NCBI RefSeq assembly: GCF_050219315.1
Contig: NZ_CP116939.1
Location: 1,860,001 to 1,924,000, forward strand
Direction: 5' to 3'
Source: Megasphaera_A sueciensis
GTDB lineage: Bacteria > Bacillota > Negativicutes > Veillonellales > Megasphaeraceae
DNA length: 64,000 nucleotides
Below, piece after piece: positions 63,564 to 64,000 of the stretch (positions within the stretch are counted from its first letter, which is position 1; each line of letters opens with the position of its first letter). The notes under the pieces were generated by a model. That model did not search any database, was not told the DNA's origin, and saw only the letters and a program-made list of their open reading frames with translations. Position numbers and translations under genes: made by a program.

Positions 63564-64000
63564 TTACGATACTTTCTCTGTTATCATTTCAATTGCTGCA
63601 TCCAATACGGATAACCCCAATGCCGAGCCAATCCCTTGATCTCCCGTCACATCATACCGTAAAAACGGAGTAAGTCCTAGTTTTCTCATTTGCATCTGGT
63701 GTACCGGTTCTGCATACCGAGCGGATGGATATACATAGGCATCCACACCGGAACATAAGGTATGTGCTAATAAAACTGCCGTACCGGTAACCGCATTATC
63801 AAATACAATAAGCAACCGCCGCTGCGCTGCCGATAAAATAAATCCAACCATTGCAGCAATATCCGGACTGCCGGCACAGCGCAATAATTGTATTGGTTTT
63901 TTACGATTTAAACCAAGTTTATCCAACATTACACCCAATCGAGTTATCTTATCCTGAGCCTCTACCGTTTCAGGAAGTTCATTCATTTTATCTCGAAAAA
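63564..64000 (-). CDS. CobT-like phosphoribosyltransferase, C-terminal part (5' end outside window)
   Basis: At least 140 residues, frame open to the window edge. The visible part matches the C-terminal half of CobT: GSPDIAAMVGFILSAAQRRLLIVFDNAVTGTAVLLA and a final GIGSALGLSVLDAAIEMI (compare GEGTGAVLA in the cobT gene at 52456). The catalytic Glu region reads GDQGIGSAL instead of GEGTGAALA, so activity may differ. LarB was considered, but the sequence is not PurE-like. It ends 38 bp before larC on the same strand, so the two may be cotranscribed. Confidence 0.65.
   Translation of the reverse strand, partial: FRDKMNELPETVEAQDKITRLGVMLDKLGLNRKKPIQLLRCAGSPDIAAMVGFILSAAQRRLLIVFDNAVTGTAVLLAHTLCSGVDAYVYPSARYAEPVHQMQMRKLGLTPFLRYDVTGDQGIGSALGLSVLDAAIEMITEKVS

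Noticed and set aside
63564..64000. LarB, as expected next to larC
   Set aside because: The sequence matches the CobT C-terminal half, not the PurE-like LarB domain.

Overview
The window looks like a chromosome segment from an anaerobic member of the Negativicutes (Veillonellales), most likely Megasphaera or a close relative. This rests on the 16S/23S sequences, the fermentative genes (phosphate acetyltransferase, a butyryl/4-hydroxybutyrate-type CoA-transferase, Fe-dependent alcohol dehydrogenase, LarC), Firmicutes-type ribosome binding sites and moderate GC. The genus is an inference from reading, not from a database search.

Layout. 1-6.4 kb: end of an OPT oligopeptide transporter, a PAP2 phosphatase, a TM1266-type [FeFe]-hydrogenase regulator, an IS110 element with a possible bridge-RNA end, an exported three-repeat protein, an EamA exporter and a nitrilase. 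6.4-21.7 kb: one long minus-strand block whose core (21474 down to 7581) has 13 genes with overlaps or gaps of a few bases. The order is TM1266 regulator, nitrogenase-like H-D-K set 2, hypF-hypC-hypD-hypE, nitrogenase-like H-D-K set 1, hydF and an aspartase-like lyase. A MazG-like pyrophosphohydrolase and a cyclase-family hydrolase follow. The core is preceded by a structured leader ending in an intrinsic terminator. 22.1-28.6 kb: a minus-strand 16S-23S-5S rRNA operon with three recognisable promoters; a 1062-bp insertion sequence flanked by a 26-bp direct repeat sits between the second and third. 28.6-43 kb: alcohol dehydrogenase, gyrA, a TSUP permease, an internally deleted group II intron just after a terminator, CoA-transferase, an EF-G paralogue, MarR/SRPBCC, M20 and M18 peptidases, and rpoN. 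43.5-46.9 kb: the classical rpmG-secE-nusG-rplK-rplA-rplJ-rplL cluster with an L10 leader. 47-61.8 kb: CpXC and macro-domain proteins, MarR/MFS, an aminotransferase, thioesterase-cobT-RelB-like antitoxin, a LacI regulator with a 19-bp-arm perfect palindrome, 2-hydroxyacid dehydrogenase, GntR, purB, an FAD protein, a membrane protein and pta. 62-64 kb: six tRNA genes with two tandem promoters, larC lacking its C-terminal partner, and the end of a CobT-like gene.

The most interesting part is the 14-kb operon. It combines two complete sets of divergent nitrogenase-like proteins (each with its own Fe protein) with HypCDEF, the machinery that makes the Fe(CN)2CO unit of [NiFe] hydrogenases. HypA, HypB and hydrogenase structural genes are absent from the window. 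HydF, the scaffold GTPase of [FeFe]-hydrogenase maturation, is in the same operon. All diagnostic HypF/HypE/HypD/HypC, HydF and Fe-protein residues appear intact. I infer a dedicated pathway in which a cyanide/CO-ligated iron unit is made or used by nitrogenase-like proteins. I do not recall a characterised system of this composition. Substrate and product are unknown.
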